Assembly: GCF_004339565.1 (NCBI RefSeq)
Contig: NZ_SMFZ01000002.1
Span: 1,550,001 to 1,614,000 of the forward strand
Direction: 5' to 3'
From: Pseudonocardia endophytica
GTDB taxonomy: Bacteria; Actinomycetota; Actinomycetes; Mycobacteriales; Pseudonocardiaceae
Length of the DNA stretch: 64,000 bases
Made by a program: the position numbers and the translations under genes. This document shows positions 37,050 to 46,746 of the stretch, piece after piece (position 1 is the stretch's first letter; every line of letters begins with the position of its first letter). Under the pieces are notes generated by a model. The model searched no databases, was not told where the DNA came from, and worked only from the letters and a program-made list of their open reading frames with translations.

Positions 37050-38605
37050 GCGAGACGACCACGGCGGTCCGGCCGAACGGGCCGGACAGCGGAGCCGAAC
37101 CCGAGCCGGGTCGGCTGCTGCACACCTACCTGGCCGCCCTCGGCGGAGCGGAGCCCGACGTCGGGGCCGTCTCGTTCCTCGCGTCGGTGGACGCCACGGC
37201 CGCCGTCGACCCGGACGTCGCGCGCTCGATCCTGCGTGAGCTCTCCGACCAGCGCTCGAACGTCAAGCTGATCGCCAGCGAGAACTTCTGCTCGCCCGCC
37301 GTGCAGGCGGCGCACGCGAACCTGCTCACGGACAAGTACGCGGAGGGTTACCCGGGGCACCGGTTCTACGCCGGGTGCGACAACGTCGACGACATCGAGT
37401 CGCGCGCGGCCGCGGCGGCCCGGGAGCTGTTCGGCGCCGAGCACGCCTACGTCCAGCCGCACTCGGGGGCGGACGCGAACCTCGTCGCCTACCTGGCCGT
37501 GCTCGCGTCCCGGGTGGAAGCCCCCGCCCTCGCCGAGCTCGGCGAGAAGAACCCGGCGAACCTGTCCGCCGAGGACTGGGAGAACCTCCGCCGTGCCACC
37601 ACCGGCCAGCGCCTGCTCGGGATGGACCTCTACTCCGGCGGGCACCTGACCCACGGCTACCGGCACAACATCTCCAGCCGGCTGTTCGAGGCGCACAGCT
37701 ACTCGGTGGACCCGCGGACGGGCCTGCTCGACCTGGACCACGTGCGGGCCCGCGCCCGCGAGGTGCGCCCGGCCGTGCTGCTGGCCGGGTACAGCGCCTA
37801 TCCCCGCGCGATCGACTTCGCGGCGTTCCGGGAGATCGCGGACGAGGTCGGGGCGACGTTCATGGTGGACATGGCGCACTTCGCCGGGCTGGTCGCCGGC
37901 AAGGCCCTGGTCGGTGACCACGACCCGGTGGCGCACGCCGACATCGTCACCTCGACCACGCACAAGACCCTCCGCGGACCGCGCGGTGGCCTCGTGCTCA
38001 CCGGCGGCGAGCTCGCCGACGCGGTGGACAAGGGGTGCCCGATGGTCCTGGGCGGGCCGCTGTCGCACGCGATGGCCGCGAAGGCCGTGGCGTTCCGGGA
38101 GGCGCTGCGCCCGGAGTTCCGCAGCTACGCCGCCGCCGTGGTGGACAACGCCCGCACGCTGGCCGACCAGCTGGCCCGGCGCGGCGGCGTGATCGTCACC
38201 GGAGGGACCGACAACCACCTGGTCCTGCTGGACGTGTGGGCGTCGTTCGGGCTCACCGGCCGGCAGGCGGAGTCGGTCCTGCGCGAGTGCGGGCTGACCG
38301 TCAACCGCAACGCGCTGCCGGGCGACCCGCACGGTCCGTGGTACACGTCCGGGCTGCGGCTGGGCACGCCGGCCGTGACCACGCTGGGCATGGGCCACGA
38401 CGAGATCGGCGAGATCGCCGAGCTGGTGTGCGTCGCGCTGGCCGCCGCGCAGCCCCGGACCACGTCCACCTCGGTGAGCAAGGCGAACTACGACCTGCGC
38501 GACGAGGTGCGGGCCGCGGTGCGGTCGCGGGTCCGTGACCTGCTCGCGCGCCACCCGCTCTACCCCGCGATCGACCTCGCGGGCCTGTCCGGGCGGGCGA
38601 CATGA
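37046..38605 (+). CDS. glyA: Serine hydroxymethyltransferase
   Basis: The 519-residue PLP enzyme condenses methylene-THF with glycine to make serine, the entry reaction of the serine cycle. The PLP lysine is in TSTTHKTLRGPRGG, and SENFCSPAVQAA and KYAEGYPG are present. It is about 100 residues longer than typical GlyA, with an N-terminal extension of about 65 residues and an insertion (from VEAPALAE to ATTGQRL) seen in some long bacterial SHMTs. The ATG overlaps the folP stop and its stop overlaps ppc. It is probably a methylotrophy-dedicated copy; a housekeeping glyA would be expected elsewhere. Confidence 0.95.
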   Translation: MSETTTAVRPNGPDSGAEPEPGRLLHTYLAALGGAEPDVGAVSFLASVDATAAVDPDVARSILRELSDQRSNVKLIASENFCSPAVQAAHANLLTDKYAEGYPGHRFYAGCDNVDDIESRAAAAARELFGAEHAYVQPHSGADANLVAYLAVLASRVEAPALAELGEKNPANLSAEDWENLRRATTGQRLLGMDLYSGGHLTHGYRHNISSRLFEAHSYSVDPRTGLLDLDHVRARAREVRPAVLLAGYSAYPRAIDFAAFREIADEVGATFMVDMAHFAGLVAGKALVGDHDPVAHADIVTSTTHKTLRGPRGGLVLTGGELADAVDKGCPMVLGGPLSHAMAAKAVAFREALRPEFRSYAAAVVDNARTLADQLARRGGVIVTGGTDNHLVLLDVWASFGLTGRQAESVLRECGLTVNRNALPGDPHGPWYTSGLRLGTPAVTTLGMGHDEIGEIAELVCVALAAAQPRTTSTSVSKANYDLRDEVRAAVRSRVRDLLARHPLYPAIDLAGLSGRAT

Positions 38606-41421
38606 GCAGCGCCGTCCATCCCGAGGTGGACACCGCCCTGCTCGCGCGCGAGTCGGTCGCCACCCACGCCGGCGTCGTCTCGCGCGACGAGCACGACGCG
38701 CTCCGGGCGGCGATCCGGCGGCTGGCCACGATGCTGGGCCAGACGCTGGTCGCGCACGTCGGGCCGACGATGCTGGAGCTGGTCGAGCACGTCCGGGTGC
38801 TCGCCGCCGGGGCGACCGGCGAGCAGCCCGGGACGCAGGTCGAGGAGGGCGAGGACCGCGGGGAGATCGCGGCACTGCTCGCCGACCTGGATGCCGGCAC
38901 CGCCGTCGAGCTCGCCCGCGCGTTCTCCTGCTACTTCCGGCTGGCCAACGTGGCCGAGCAGGTCCACCGGGTGCGTGAGTTGCAGCGCAGGCGCGACAGC
39001 GGGGACCTGCGCCGTCCGGGTCTGGTCGAGCTGCTGCGGCGTGTGGACGACGAGGCCGACCGCGCCGCCGTGGAGGAGGTGCTGAGCCGGCTGGAGCTGC
39101 GCCCGGTGTTCACCGCGCACCCGACCGAGTCGTCGCGGCTGTCCGTGCGCGGGATCCTCCGCCAGGTCGCGGAGGGACTCACCGACGGCGCGTCGGACGA
39201 GGACCTGGCCGGGGCCGTCGACGCGCTCTGGCAGACCGACGAGATCAGACCGCACCGCCCGACCGTGGTCGACGAGGCGGCCGCGATCAGCCGCTACCTG
39301 GAGGAGATCGGCGCCCGGACCGCCCCGCGCGTGCTGCAGAAGCTGCAGACGGCGCTGGACGCGGTGGGGATGGAGCTGCCGGAGGGGGCCCGGCCGCTGC
39401 GGCTGGGGTGCTGGGTCGGCGGCGACCGCGACGGCAACCCGAACGTGACGCCGCAGACGACCCTCGACTGTCTCGCGCTCTACGCGCGGCGTGCCCTCGA
39501 CGTCCACCTGCGCCTGGTGGAGAGCCTCGGTGCCCAGCTGAGCATGTCCACGCGCATCGCCGGCGTGACCGACGAGCTGCGGCGCAGCCTGGCCGGGGAC
39601 CGGCGGTACCTCCCCGAGGTGCACAACCACTACGTGCGGGGGAACGCGGGGGAACCGTACCGGCTCAAGTGCGGCATGATCTTCGCTCGCCTGGAGAACA
39701 CGCGGGACCGGATCGCCGCCGGACGGCACCACCAGGAGGGCTGCGACTACCTCGGGGTCGAGGAGTACCTGCGGGACCTGGGAGTCATGGACCGGTCCCT
39801 GCGCGCCCACCTCGGCGGCCGGATCGCCGACGGCCTGCTGACCGGTGCGGTCCGGGCGGCGCAGGTGCTCGGGCTGACCCTGGCCGAGCTCGACGTCCGG
39901 CAGCACAGCGACGTCCACCACGACGGCCTCGCCGGCCTGTACGCGCGTCTCGGTGCCGAGGCCGGGCGCTACCCGGAGCTGGACCGTGCGGAGAAGGTCG
40001 CGCTGCTGTCCGGCGAGCTGGCCGCGGACCGCCCGCTCGCGCCGCGCCGCGCCGCGCTGCCGGAGGTCGTCGACTTCGCACTGTCCACGTTCGACGCGAT
40101 GGCCAGTGCACAGGAGCTGCACGGCGCGGAGTCCGTGCGCACCTACGTGATCTCGATGTGCCGCGGGGTGGACGACGTGCTGGCCGCGGTCCTGCTGGCC
40201 CGCGAGGCCGGCCTGGTGGACAGCGGCTCGGGCGGCGAGACCCGCTCCACTGTGGACTTCGTCCCGTTGCTGGAGACCGCGACCGAGCTGTCCCGCGCGG
40301 GCGAGCTGCTCGACGGCCTGCTGCGCGAGGAGCCCTACCGGCGCATCGTGCGGGCCCGCGGCGACGTGCAGGAGGTCATGCTCGGGTACTCGGACTCGAA
40401 CAAGGGCGTCGGGATCACCACGTCGCAGTGGGAGATCCACCGTGCCCAGCGCAACCTGCGGGACGTCGCGTCCTCGCACGGGGTCCGGCTGCGCCTGTTC
40501 CACGGCCGCGGCGGATCGGTCGGCCGCGGCGGCGGCCCGGCGGCCGAGGCGGTCGCGGCCAGCCCGTTCGGCGTCGTCGACGGCTCGATGAAGGTGACGG
40601 AGCAGGGCGAGGTCGTCTCCGACAAGTACGGGTCCCCCGCCCTGGCCGCCGAGAACCTCGAGCTGATGCTGGCGGCAGTCCTCGACGCGTCATTGCTGCA
40701 CCGCGAGTCCCGGGTGCGCGAGGACGTGCTGAGCCGGTGGGACGCCGCGATGGACGTGGTCAGCGACGCGGCGTCGCGGGCCTACCGGGACCTCGTCGAG
40801 TCCCCGGGGATCTGGCAGTTCTTCACCGACGCCACACCGGTCGCCGAGCTGTCGCTGCTCAACGTCGGGTCCCGCCCGTCGCGCCGGGGAACCGCCGGCA
40901 CCGGGTCGCTCGACGACCTGAGGGCGATCCCGTGGGTCTTCGGATGGACGCAGACCCGGATGGTGATCCCCGGCTGGTTCGGCCTCGGCAGCGGCCTGCG
41001 GGCGGCGCGGGAGGCCGGGCTCGACGACGTGCTCGACGAGATGCGGCAGTGGCCGTTCCTGGTCAACCTGCTCGGCAACGTCGAGATGACGCTGGCCAAG
41101 ACCGACCTGCGGATCGCGGGCTACTACGTGCACAGGCTCGTCGACCCGGGGCTGCACGTGATCTTCGACCGGATCCGCGAGGAACACGAACGCACGCTCG
41201 ACGAGGTGCTGCGGCTGACCGGTGACGCCTGCCTGCTGGCGGCGCACCCCGTCCTGCGGCAGACCCTCGAGGTCCGTGAGGCCTACCTCGAACCTCTGCA
41301 CCACCTACAGGTGGAGCTGCTCAGCAGGCGCCGTGCGACCGACGCTCCCGACCCGGAGCTTCAGCGCGCACTGCTCGTGACCGTCAACGGCATCGCCGCC
41401 GGTCTGCGCAACACCGGCTGA
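38602..41421 (+). CDS. ppc: Phosphoenolpyruvate carboxylase
   Basis: The 939-residue enzyme fixes bicarbonate onto PEP to give oxaloacetate, the CO2-fixing step of the serine cycle. Catalytic motifs are present: TAHPTESSR with the catalytic His, GYSDSNKG, and FHGRGGSVGRGGGP. The C terminus ends VNGIAAGLRNTG as in all bacterial PEPCs. The first 100 residues are less conserved. ATG 38602 overlaps the glyA stop. Its position between glyA and the aminotransferase fits a serine-cycle isozyme rather than an anaplerotic one. Confidence 0.97.
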   Translation: MSSAVHPEVDTALLARESVATHAGVVSRDEHDALRAAIRRLATMLGQTLVAHVGPTMLELVEHVRVLAAGATGEQPGTQVEEGEDRGEIAALLADLDAGTAVELARAFSCYFRLANVAEQVHRVRELQRRRDSGDLRRPGLVELLRRVDDEADRAAVEEVLSRLELRPVFTAHPTESSRLSVRGILRQVAEGLTDGASDEDLAGAVDALWQTDEIRPHRPTVVDEAAAISRYLEEIGARTAPRVLQKLQTALDAVGMELPEGARPLRLGCWVGGDRDGNPNVTPQTTLDCLALYARRALDVHLRLVESLGAQLSMSTRIAGVTDELRRSLAGDRRYLPEVHNHYVRGNAGEPYRLKCGMIFARLENTRDRIAAGRHHQEGCDYLGVEEYLRDLGVMDRSLRAHLGGRIADGLLTGAVRAAQVLGLTLAELDVRQHSDVHHDGLAGLYARLGAEAGRYPELDRAEKVALLSGELAADRPLAPRRAALPEVVDFALSTFDAMASAQELHGAESVRTYVISMCRGVDDVLAAVLLAREAGLVDSGSGGETRSTVDFVPLLETATELSRAGELLDGLLREEPYRRIVRARGDVQEVMLGYSDSNKGVGITTSQWEIHRAQRNLRDVASSHGVRLRLFHGRGGSVGRGGGPAAEAVAASPFGVVDGSMKVTEQGEVVSDKYGSPALAAENLELMLAAVLDASLLHRESRVREDVLSRWDAAMDVVSDAASRAYRDLVESPGIWQFFTDATPVAELSLLNVGSRPSRRGTAGTGSLDDLRAIPWVFGWTQTRMVIPGWFGLGSGLRAAREAGLDDVLDEMRQWPFLVNLLGNVEMTLAKTDLRIAGYYVHRLVDPGLHVIFDRIREEHERTLDEVLRLTGDACLLAAHPVLRQTLEVREAYLEPLHHLQVELLSRRRATDAPDPELQRALLVTVNGIAAGLRNTG

Positions 41422-41471
41422 GCTGTCCCCGGGCCCCAGTGCCCGACGATCGTTACCGAAAGGAAGGCGCC

Positions 41472-42665
41472 ATGTCAGGAGCCGGTCAGACCCACCTGTT
41501 CGTCCCCGGTCCGACGAACGTGCCGGAGGCCGTCCGGCAGGCGATGAACGTGCCCATGGGCGACCACAGGGCCCCGGACTTCCCGGAGCTCACGCTCCCG
41601 CTCTTCGCCGACGTCAAGAAGGTCTTCGGCAACGAGACCGGCCGGGTGTTCCTGTTCCCCTCGTCGGGGACCGGGGCATGGGAATCCGCGATCCAGAACA
41701 CGCTCGCCCCCGGCGACCGCGTGCTGATGTCGCGGTTCGGGCAGTTCTCCCACCTCTGGGTCGACATGGCGGAGCGCCTCGGCCTGGACGTCGTCTGCTG
41801 CGACGTCGAGTGGGGCGCGGGCGTCCCGCTCGACCGGTTCGCGACCGTCCTCGCCGACGACCCGTCGATCAAGGCGGTGTTCGCCACGCACAACGAGACG
41901 GCGACCGGCGTGACGTCGGACGTCGCAGGGGTGCGCCGGGTGCTGGACGCGGCCGGCTCGGACGCCCTCCTGTTCGTCGACGGCGTGTCGTCGATCGGGT
42001 CCCTGCCGTTCGAGCAGGAGGCCTGGGGCGTTGACCTGGCCGTCGCGGGCTCGCAGAAGGGGTTCATGCTCCCCGCCGGCCTGGCCATGCTCGGCGTGAG
42101 CCGCAAGGCGCTGGACGTGGCCGCGTCGCAGAAGGGCAGCGCACGCTGCTACTTCGACTTCACCGACATGATCAAGACCAACGACCAGGGGTACTTCCCC
42201 TACACGCCGCCGCTCCCGCTGCTCTACGGCCTGCGGGCGTCGCTGCGGATGCTGCTGGTCGACGAGGGCCTCGACCAGGTCTTCGCCCGGCACCACCGGC
42301 TGGCGGAGGGGGTCCGCCGTGGCGTCGCGGCGCTGGACCTGTCGTTGTGCGCCGTCGCGCCGGAGTGGCACTCGGACACGGTCACCGCGATCCGCACGCC
42401 GGACGGCGTGGACGGCGCGGACGTGTGCCGGATCGGCTATCAGCAGTACCGGACGTCGTTCGGGGGCGGGCTCGGCCAGGTCGCGGGGAAGGTGTTCCGG
42501 ATCGGTCACCTGGGTGACCTGAACGAGGTGTCCTGCCTGGCGGCGCTGGCCGCGGCCGAGATGTCGCTGGCCGACGCCGGGGCGAAGGTCGAGCTCGGTG
42601 CGGGCGTGGCCGCCGCGCAGTCCTGGTACCGGTCGTCCGCCGCGGGTCTCGCGTCCGCGGCCTGA
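41472..42665 (+). CDS. sgaA: Serine-glyoxylate aminotransferase
   Basis: A 397-residue fold-type I PLP aminotransferase of the class V group. PGPTNVPEAVRQAM is the N-terminal signature of serine/alanine-glyoxylate aminotransferases, and the PLP lysine is in AGSQKGFM. It converts serine and glyoxylate to hydroxypyruvate and glycine, closing the glycine loop of the serine cycle. ATG 41472 has AAAGGAAGG upstream and is preferred over an earlier in-frame start at 41439. The next genes (mcl, mtkA, mtkB, hpr) confirm the role. It closely resembles the enzyme of Methylobacterium by motif. Confidence 0.95.
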   Translation: MSGAGQTHLFVPGPTNVPEAVRQAMNVPMGDHRAPDFPELTLPLFADVKKVFGNETGRVFLFPSSGTGAWESAIQNTLAPGDRVLMSRFGQFSHLWVDMAERLGLDVVCCDVEWGAGVPLDRFATVLADDPSIKAVFATHNETATGVTSDVAGVRRVLDAAGSDALLFVDGVSSIGSLPFEQEAWGVDLAVAGSQKGFMLPAGLAMLGVSRKALDVAASQKGSARCYFDFTDMIKTNDQGYFPYTPPLPLLYGLRASLRMLLVDEGLDQVFARHHRLAEGVRRGVAALDLSLCAVAPEWHSDTVTAIRTPDGVDGADVCRIGYQQYRTSFGGGLGQVAGKVFRIGHLGDLNEVSCLAALAAAEMSLADAGAKVELGAGVAAAQSWYRSSAAGLASAA

Positions 42666-42709
42666 CGGCGCCCGGACCGGTCCCACACCATCGAAGCGAG
42701 GAGACAACG

Positions 42710-43657
42710 ATGAGCTACACCCTGTACACGCCACGCGTGTCCCGCCTGCACCGCAGCGAGCTGGCCGTCCCCGGGTCCAACATGGGATTCATCGACCGTG
42801 CCGCCGACAGCGCGGCGGACGTCGTGTTCCTGGACCTCGAGGACGCGGTCGCGCCGCCGGAGAAGGACCAGGCGCGCAAGAACGTCATCGCTGCGCTGAA
42901 CGACATCGACTGGGCCGCGAAGGGCAAGACCGTCTCGGTCCGGATCAACGGGCTGGACACCGAGTACTGCTACCGCGACGTCGTCGACGTGCTGGAGCAG
43001 GCCGGGGACCGGGTGCACACCCTCCTCGTGCCGAAGGTCGGCGTCGCCGCCGACCTGTACCTGGTGGAGGCACTCGCCTCGCAGATCGAGAAGGCGCGCG
43101 GCTTCAGCACGCAGGTCGGGATCGAGGCGCTGATCGAGACCGCGCTGGGGATGGCGAACGTCGAGTCGATCGCCTCCCGCGGTGGTCGTCTCGAGGCGCT
43201 GCACTTCGGCGTCGCGGACTACGCGGCCAGCAACCGGGCCCGCACGGTCAGCATCGGTGGGCTGAACCCGGACTACCCCGGCGACCAGTGGCACGGCGCG
43301 CTGACGCGGATGATCGTGGCCTGCCGCGCGTTCGGCCTGCGGGCGATCGACGGGCCGTTCGGCGACTATTCGGACCCGGACGGCTACCGGGCGGGTGCCC
43401 GGCGGGCCGCGGCCCTCGGCGCCGAGGGCAAGTGGGCGATCCACCCGAGCCAGATCGAGCTGGCGAACGAGGTGTTCAGCCCGCCGGCCGAGGAGGTCGA
43501 CAAGGCCCGCCGGATCATCGCCGCGCTGCGCGAGGCGGAGGCCGAGGGCAAGGGTGCGGCGTCGGTGGACGGGAAGATGATCGACGCGGCGTCCGAGCGG
43601 ATGGCGGAGACGATCATCGCGACCGACGACGCGATCCGCGCGGCGGGCAGGGGCTGA
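42710..43657 (+). CDS. mcl: L-malyl-CoA lyase
   Basis: A 315-residue HpcH/HpaI-family lyase. RLHRSELAVPGSN, DVVFLDLEDAVAPP and GKWAIHPSQI are hallmark segments of malyl-CoA/beta-methylmalyl-CoA lyases; ETALGMANVE carries conserved active-site residues. It splits malyl-CoA made by MtkAB into acetyl-CoA and glyoxylate. The blocks resemble methylotroph MclA more than citrate lyase CitE. It lies seven bases before mtkA. It may also cleave beta-methylmalyl-CoA if an ethylmalonyl-CoA pathway exists elsewhere. Confidence 0.95.
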   Translation: MSYTLYTPRVSRLHRSELAVPGSNMGFIDRAADSAADVVFLDLEDAVAPPEKDQARKNVIAALNDIDWAAKGKTVSVRINGLDTEYCYRDVVDVLEQAGDRVHTLLVPKVGVAADLYLVEALASQIEKARGFSTQVGIEALIETALGMANVESIASRGGRLEALHFGVADYAASNRARTVSIGGLNPDYPGDQWHGALTRMIVACRAFGLRAIDGPFGDYSDPDGYRAGARRAAALGAEGKWAIHPSQIELANEVFSPPAEEVDKARRIIAALREAEAEGKGAASVDGKMIDAASERMAETIIATDDAIRAAGRG

Positions 43658-43663
43658 TCGCCG

Positions 43664-44839
43664 GTGGACATCCACGAGTACCAGGCCAAGGAGATCCTGG
43701 CGCGCTACGGCGTCCCGGTCCCGAAGGGCGGGCTGGCCTACAGCCCGGAGCAGGCGTCGTACCGCTCCACCGAGATCGGCGGCTCGGGATGGGTCGTCAA
43801 GGCCCAGGTGCACAGCGGCGGTCGGGGTGAGGCAGGGGGAGTGAAGCTCTGCCACTCCGACGGCGAGGTCCTCGCCGCCGCCGACGAGCTGTTCGGCAAG
43901 CGCCTCGTCACCAGGCAGGCGCCCGCGGGCAAGCTCGTCTACCGGGTCTACGTCGAGGAGGCCACCGACATCTCCCGGGAGCTCTACCTCGGGTTCGTGC
44001 TGGACCGCGCCTCCGAGACGATCCTGATCATCGCCTCGGGCGAGGGCGGGATGGACATCGAGGAGCTCGCGGTCCGCGCGCCGGAGGCCATCGTCCGTAC
44101 GGTCGTCGAGCCGGCCGTCGGGATCACCGAGTTCCAGGCCCGTGAGATCGCCTTCGGGATCGGCCTCGAGCCGGGCCAGATCTCGGACGCCTCTCGGGTG
44201 ATCCGCCGCGCCTACCAGGTGTTCACCGACCTGGACGCGACGATGCTGGAGATCAACCCGTTGGTCGCAACGGGCGAGGGCTCCCTGCTCGCCCTCGACG
44301 CCAAGCTCTCCTTCGACGACAACGCCCTGTTCCGCCACCCGGAGGTCGCCGAGCTGCGCGACCGCAGCCAGGAGGACTCGCGCGAGGCCCACGCCGAGGA
44401 CCGCGGGCTCGCCTACGTCGGACTGGACGGCGACATCGGCTGCATGATCAACGGGGCCGGCCTGGCCATGGCCACGATGGACATGATCAAGCTCGCGGGC
44501 GGTGAGCCCGCGAACTTCCTCGACATCGGGGGCGGCGCGTCGCCGGACCGCGTGCTGAAGGCGTTCCGCGCGGTCCTGAACGACACCAACGTCGCCGCGA
44601 TGCTGGTCAACATCTTCGCCGGCATCAACCGGTGCGACTGGGTCGCGGAGGGTGTCGTGGCCGCCTACACGAGCCTGTCCGTGACGATCCCGGTGGTCGT
44701 CCGGCTGGCCGGGACGAACGTCGAGGAGGGACAGCGCATCATCGCCGAGTCCGGGCTCCCGATCCTGACCGCCGACTCCCTCGCCGAAGCGGCCCGCCTG
44801 GTCGTCGAGGCCAAGCAGAACGCCGCCGTCCCGGCCTGA
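43664..44839 (+). CDS. mtkA: Malate-CoA ligase beta subunit (malate thiokinase large subunit)
   Basis: A 391-residue ATP-grasp subunit related to succinyl-CoA synthetase beta. MDIHEYQAKEILARYGVPVPKG opens the protein, and GAGLAMATMDMIK with GGEPANFLDIGGGA are near the C terminus. The adjacent malyl-CoA lyase and hydroxypyruvate reductase identify it as malate thiokinase rather than SucC. With MtkB it activates malate to malyl-CoA using ATP. GTG 43664 is the start, aligned with family N termini. Confidence 0.94.
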   Translation: MDIHEYQAKEILARYGVPVPKGGLAYSPEQASYRSTEIGGSGWVVKAQVHSGGRGEAGGVKLCHSDGEVLAAADELFGKRLVTRQAPAGKLVYRVYVEEATDISRELYLGFVLDRASETILIIASGEGGMDIEELAVRAPEAIVRTVVEPAVGITEFQAREIAFGIGLEPGQISDASRVIRRAYQVFTDLDATMLEINPLVATGEGSLLALDAKLSFDDNALFRHPEVAELRDRSQEDSREAHAEDRGLAYVGLDGDIGCMINGAGLAMATMDMIKLAGGEPANFLDIGGGASPDRVLKAFRAVLNDTNVAAMLVNIFAGINRCDWVAEGVVAAYTSLSVTIPVVVRLAGTNVEEGQRIIAESGLPILTADSLAEAARLVVEAKQNAAVPA

Positions 44840-44863
44840 CCCCGACATCCGAGGAGACCAGTC

Positions 44864-45772
44864 ATGGCGATTCTGCTCACCGAGTCCTCACGGGTCCTGA
44901 TCCAGGGCCTGACCGGGCGCATCGGCCAGTTCCACGCACAGGAGATGATCGACTACGGGACGAACGTCGTCGGCGGTGTGACACCCGGCCGTGCGGGCAC
45001 GCGGGTGCTCGACCGCCCCGTGTTCAACACCGTCAAGGACGCCGTCGTGGCGACCCACGCCGACACGTCGATCGTGTTCGTCCCCCCGCCGTTCGCCGCC
45101 GACGCGATCATGGAAGCCGCGGACGCGGGGATCCGGTACTGCGTGTGCATCACCGACGGCATCCCGACGCAGGACATGATGCGGGTGAAGCGGTACATGC
45201 GCCGCTACAAGTCGGCCAACCGGATGGTGCTGACCGGGCCGAACTGCGCCGGCACGATCTCACCGGGCCGGGCGATGCTGGGAATCATGCCCGGGCACAT
45301 CTACACCCCGGGACGGGTCGGCATCATCGGGCGGTCCGGGACGCTCGGCTACGAGGCGGCCTCCCAGCTCAGCGCTCTGGGGATCGGTGTGTCCACCTCG
45401 GTCGGCATCGGCGGGGACCCGATCAACGGCTCGTCGTTCCGCGACCACCTGGCGCGCTTCGAGGACGACGCGGAGACCGACGCGGTGATCATGATCGGCG
45501 AGATCGGCGGGCCGCAGGAGGCCGAGGGCGCGACGTTCGTCCGCCAGCAGATGACCAAGCCGGTGGTGGCCTACGTGGCGGGCCTGTCCGCGCCGCCCGG
45601 ACGCAAGATGGGCCACGCCGGAGCGATCGTCTCCGCGGCGGGCGAGTCGGCCCAGGAGAAGGTCGAGCTGCTCGCCGACGCCGGCGTGACCACCGTGCCG
45701 GACCCGTCGAGCATGGGCACGACGGTCGCCGCCGTGCTCCGGGAGCGGGGCCTGCTGGCGGTGCCGGCGTGA
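44864..45772 (+). CDS. mtkB: Malate-CoA ligase alpha subunit (malate thiokinase small subunit)
   Basis: A 302-residue CoA-binding subunit, related to SucD. LIQGLTGRIGQFHAQEM is the N-terminal CoA-binding motif, GPNCAGTISPG follows, and the phosphohistidine is in GHAGAIVSA. It forms a heteromer with MtkA to make malyl-CoA. ATG 44864 is preceded by GAGGAG. The stop overlaps the GTG of the hydroxypyruvate reductase gene by four bases. Confidence 0.94.
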   Translation: MAILLTESSRVLIQGLTGRIGQFHAQEMIDYGTNVVGGVTPGRAGTRVLDRPVFNTVKDAVVATHADTSIVFVPPPFAADAIMEAADAGIRYCVCITDGIPTQDMMRVKRYMRRYKSANRMVLTGPNCAGTISPGRAMLGIMPGHIYTPGRVGIIGRSGTLGYEAASQLSALGIGVSTSVGIGGDPINGSSFRDHLARFEDDAETDAVIMIGEIGGPQEAEGATFVRQQMTKPVVAYVAGLSAPPGRKMGHAGAIVSAAGESAQEKVELLADAGVTTVPDPSSMGTTVAAVLRERGLLAVPA

Positions 45773-46746
45773 GTGACGGCGACCCGACCGTCGTCGTCAC
45801 CCGGCGGTGGCCGGAGCCGGTGGAGCGGCAGCTCCGGGAGCGCTTCTCGTCCGTGCAGCTCAACACGGACGACACACCGTTCGGTGCGGACCGGCTGCGG
45901 GAGGCCCTGCAGCAGGCGGACGTCGTCCTGCCCACGGTCTCCGACCGGCTCCCCGCCGAGATGTTCGCCGGCGGTGTGCGCACCCGGTTCCTCGGCAACT
46001 TCGGCGTCGGCTTCAACCACATCGACGTCGACGCGGCCGCGGCAGCCGGGGTGGTCGTGACCAACACGCCGGGCGTGCTCACCGACGCCACCGCGGACAC
46101 GGCCATGACGCTCGTCCTGATGACCGCGCGCCGCGCCGGCGAGGGCGAGCGCGAGGTACGGGACGGCCGGTGGACCGGCTGGCGGCCCACGCACCTGCTC
46201 GGCAGCGACGTCACCGGGCGGACGATCGGGATCCTCGGCATGGGCCGGATCGGATCCGCGGTCGCCCGCAGGGCCCGGTTCGGGTTCGACATGCCGGTCG
46301 TCTACTACGACCCGAACGTGACCGACCCGGCCTCGGCCGGCGTGCCCGACGCGCGGGGTGTCGGCACCGTCGAGGAGGTGCTCGAGCAGGCGGACGTGGT
46401 GAGCCTGCACATGCCGGGTGGTGCCGGCAACTCGCGGCTGATCGACGCGGAGCGGCTCGCCCGGATGAAGGCGACCGCGTTCCTGATCAACACGGCGAGG
46501 GGCGACATCGTCGACACCGGCGCTCTGGTGAAGGCGCTGTCGAACGGCACGATCGCCGGGGCGGGTCTCGACGTCTACGACACCGAGCCGGAGGTCCCGG
46601 AGGCCCTGCGGGCGCTGCCGAACGCGGTGCTGCTGCCGCACCTGGGCAGCGCGACGTGGCAGACCAGGGTGGCGATGGGCGAGATGGTCCTGGACAACCT
46701 CACCGCGTTCCTCGAGGGACGGCCGCCACCGTGTCGAGTGGCGTGA
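45769..46746 (+). CDS. hprA: Hydroxypyruvate/glyoxylate reductase (D-2-hydroxyacid dehydrogenase)
   Basis: A 325-residue D-isomer-specific 2-hydroxyacid dehydrogenase. The Rossmann motif is GILGMGRIGSAVARRA, and the catalytic Arg, Glu and His lie in NTARGDIVD, AGLDVYDTEPE and LLPHLGSAT. The substrate loop NFGVGFNHID fits glyoxylate/hydroxypyruvate reductases. It reduces hydroxypyruvate from SgaA to D-glycerate for the adjacent glycerate kinase. GTG 45769 is coupled to mtkB; the longer open frame upstream is a shadow. Confidence 0.92.
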   Translation: MSDGDPTVVVTRRWPEPVERQLRERFSSVQLNTDDTPFGADRLREALQQADVVLPTVSDRLPAEMFAGGVRTRFLGNFGVGFNHIDVDAAAAAGVVVTNTPGVLTDATADTAMTLVLMTARRAGEGEREVRDGRWTGWRPTHLLGSDVTGRTIGILGMGRIGSAVARRARFGFDMPVVYYDPNVTDPASAGVPDARGVGTVEEVLEQADVVSLHMPGGAGNSRLIDAERLARMKATAFLINTARGDIVDTGALVKALSNGTIAGAGLDVYDTEPEVPEALRALPNAVLLPHLGSATWQTRVAMGEMVLDNLTAFLEGRPPPCRVA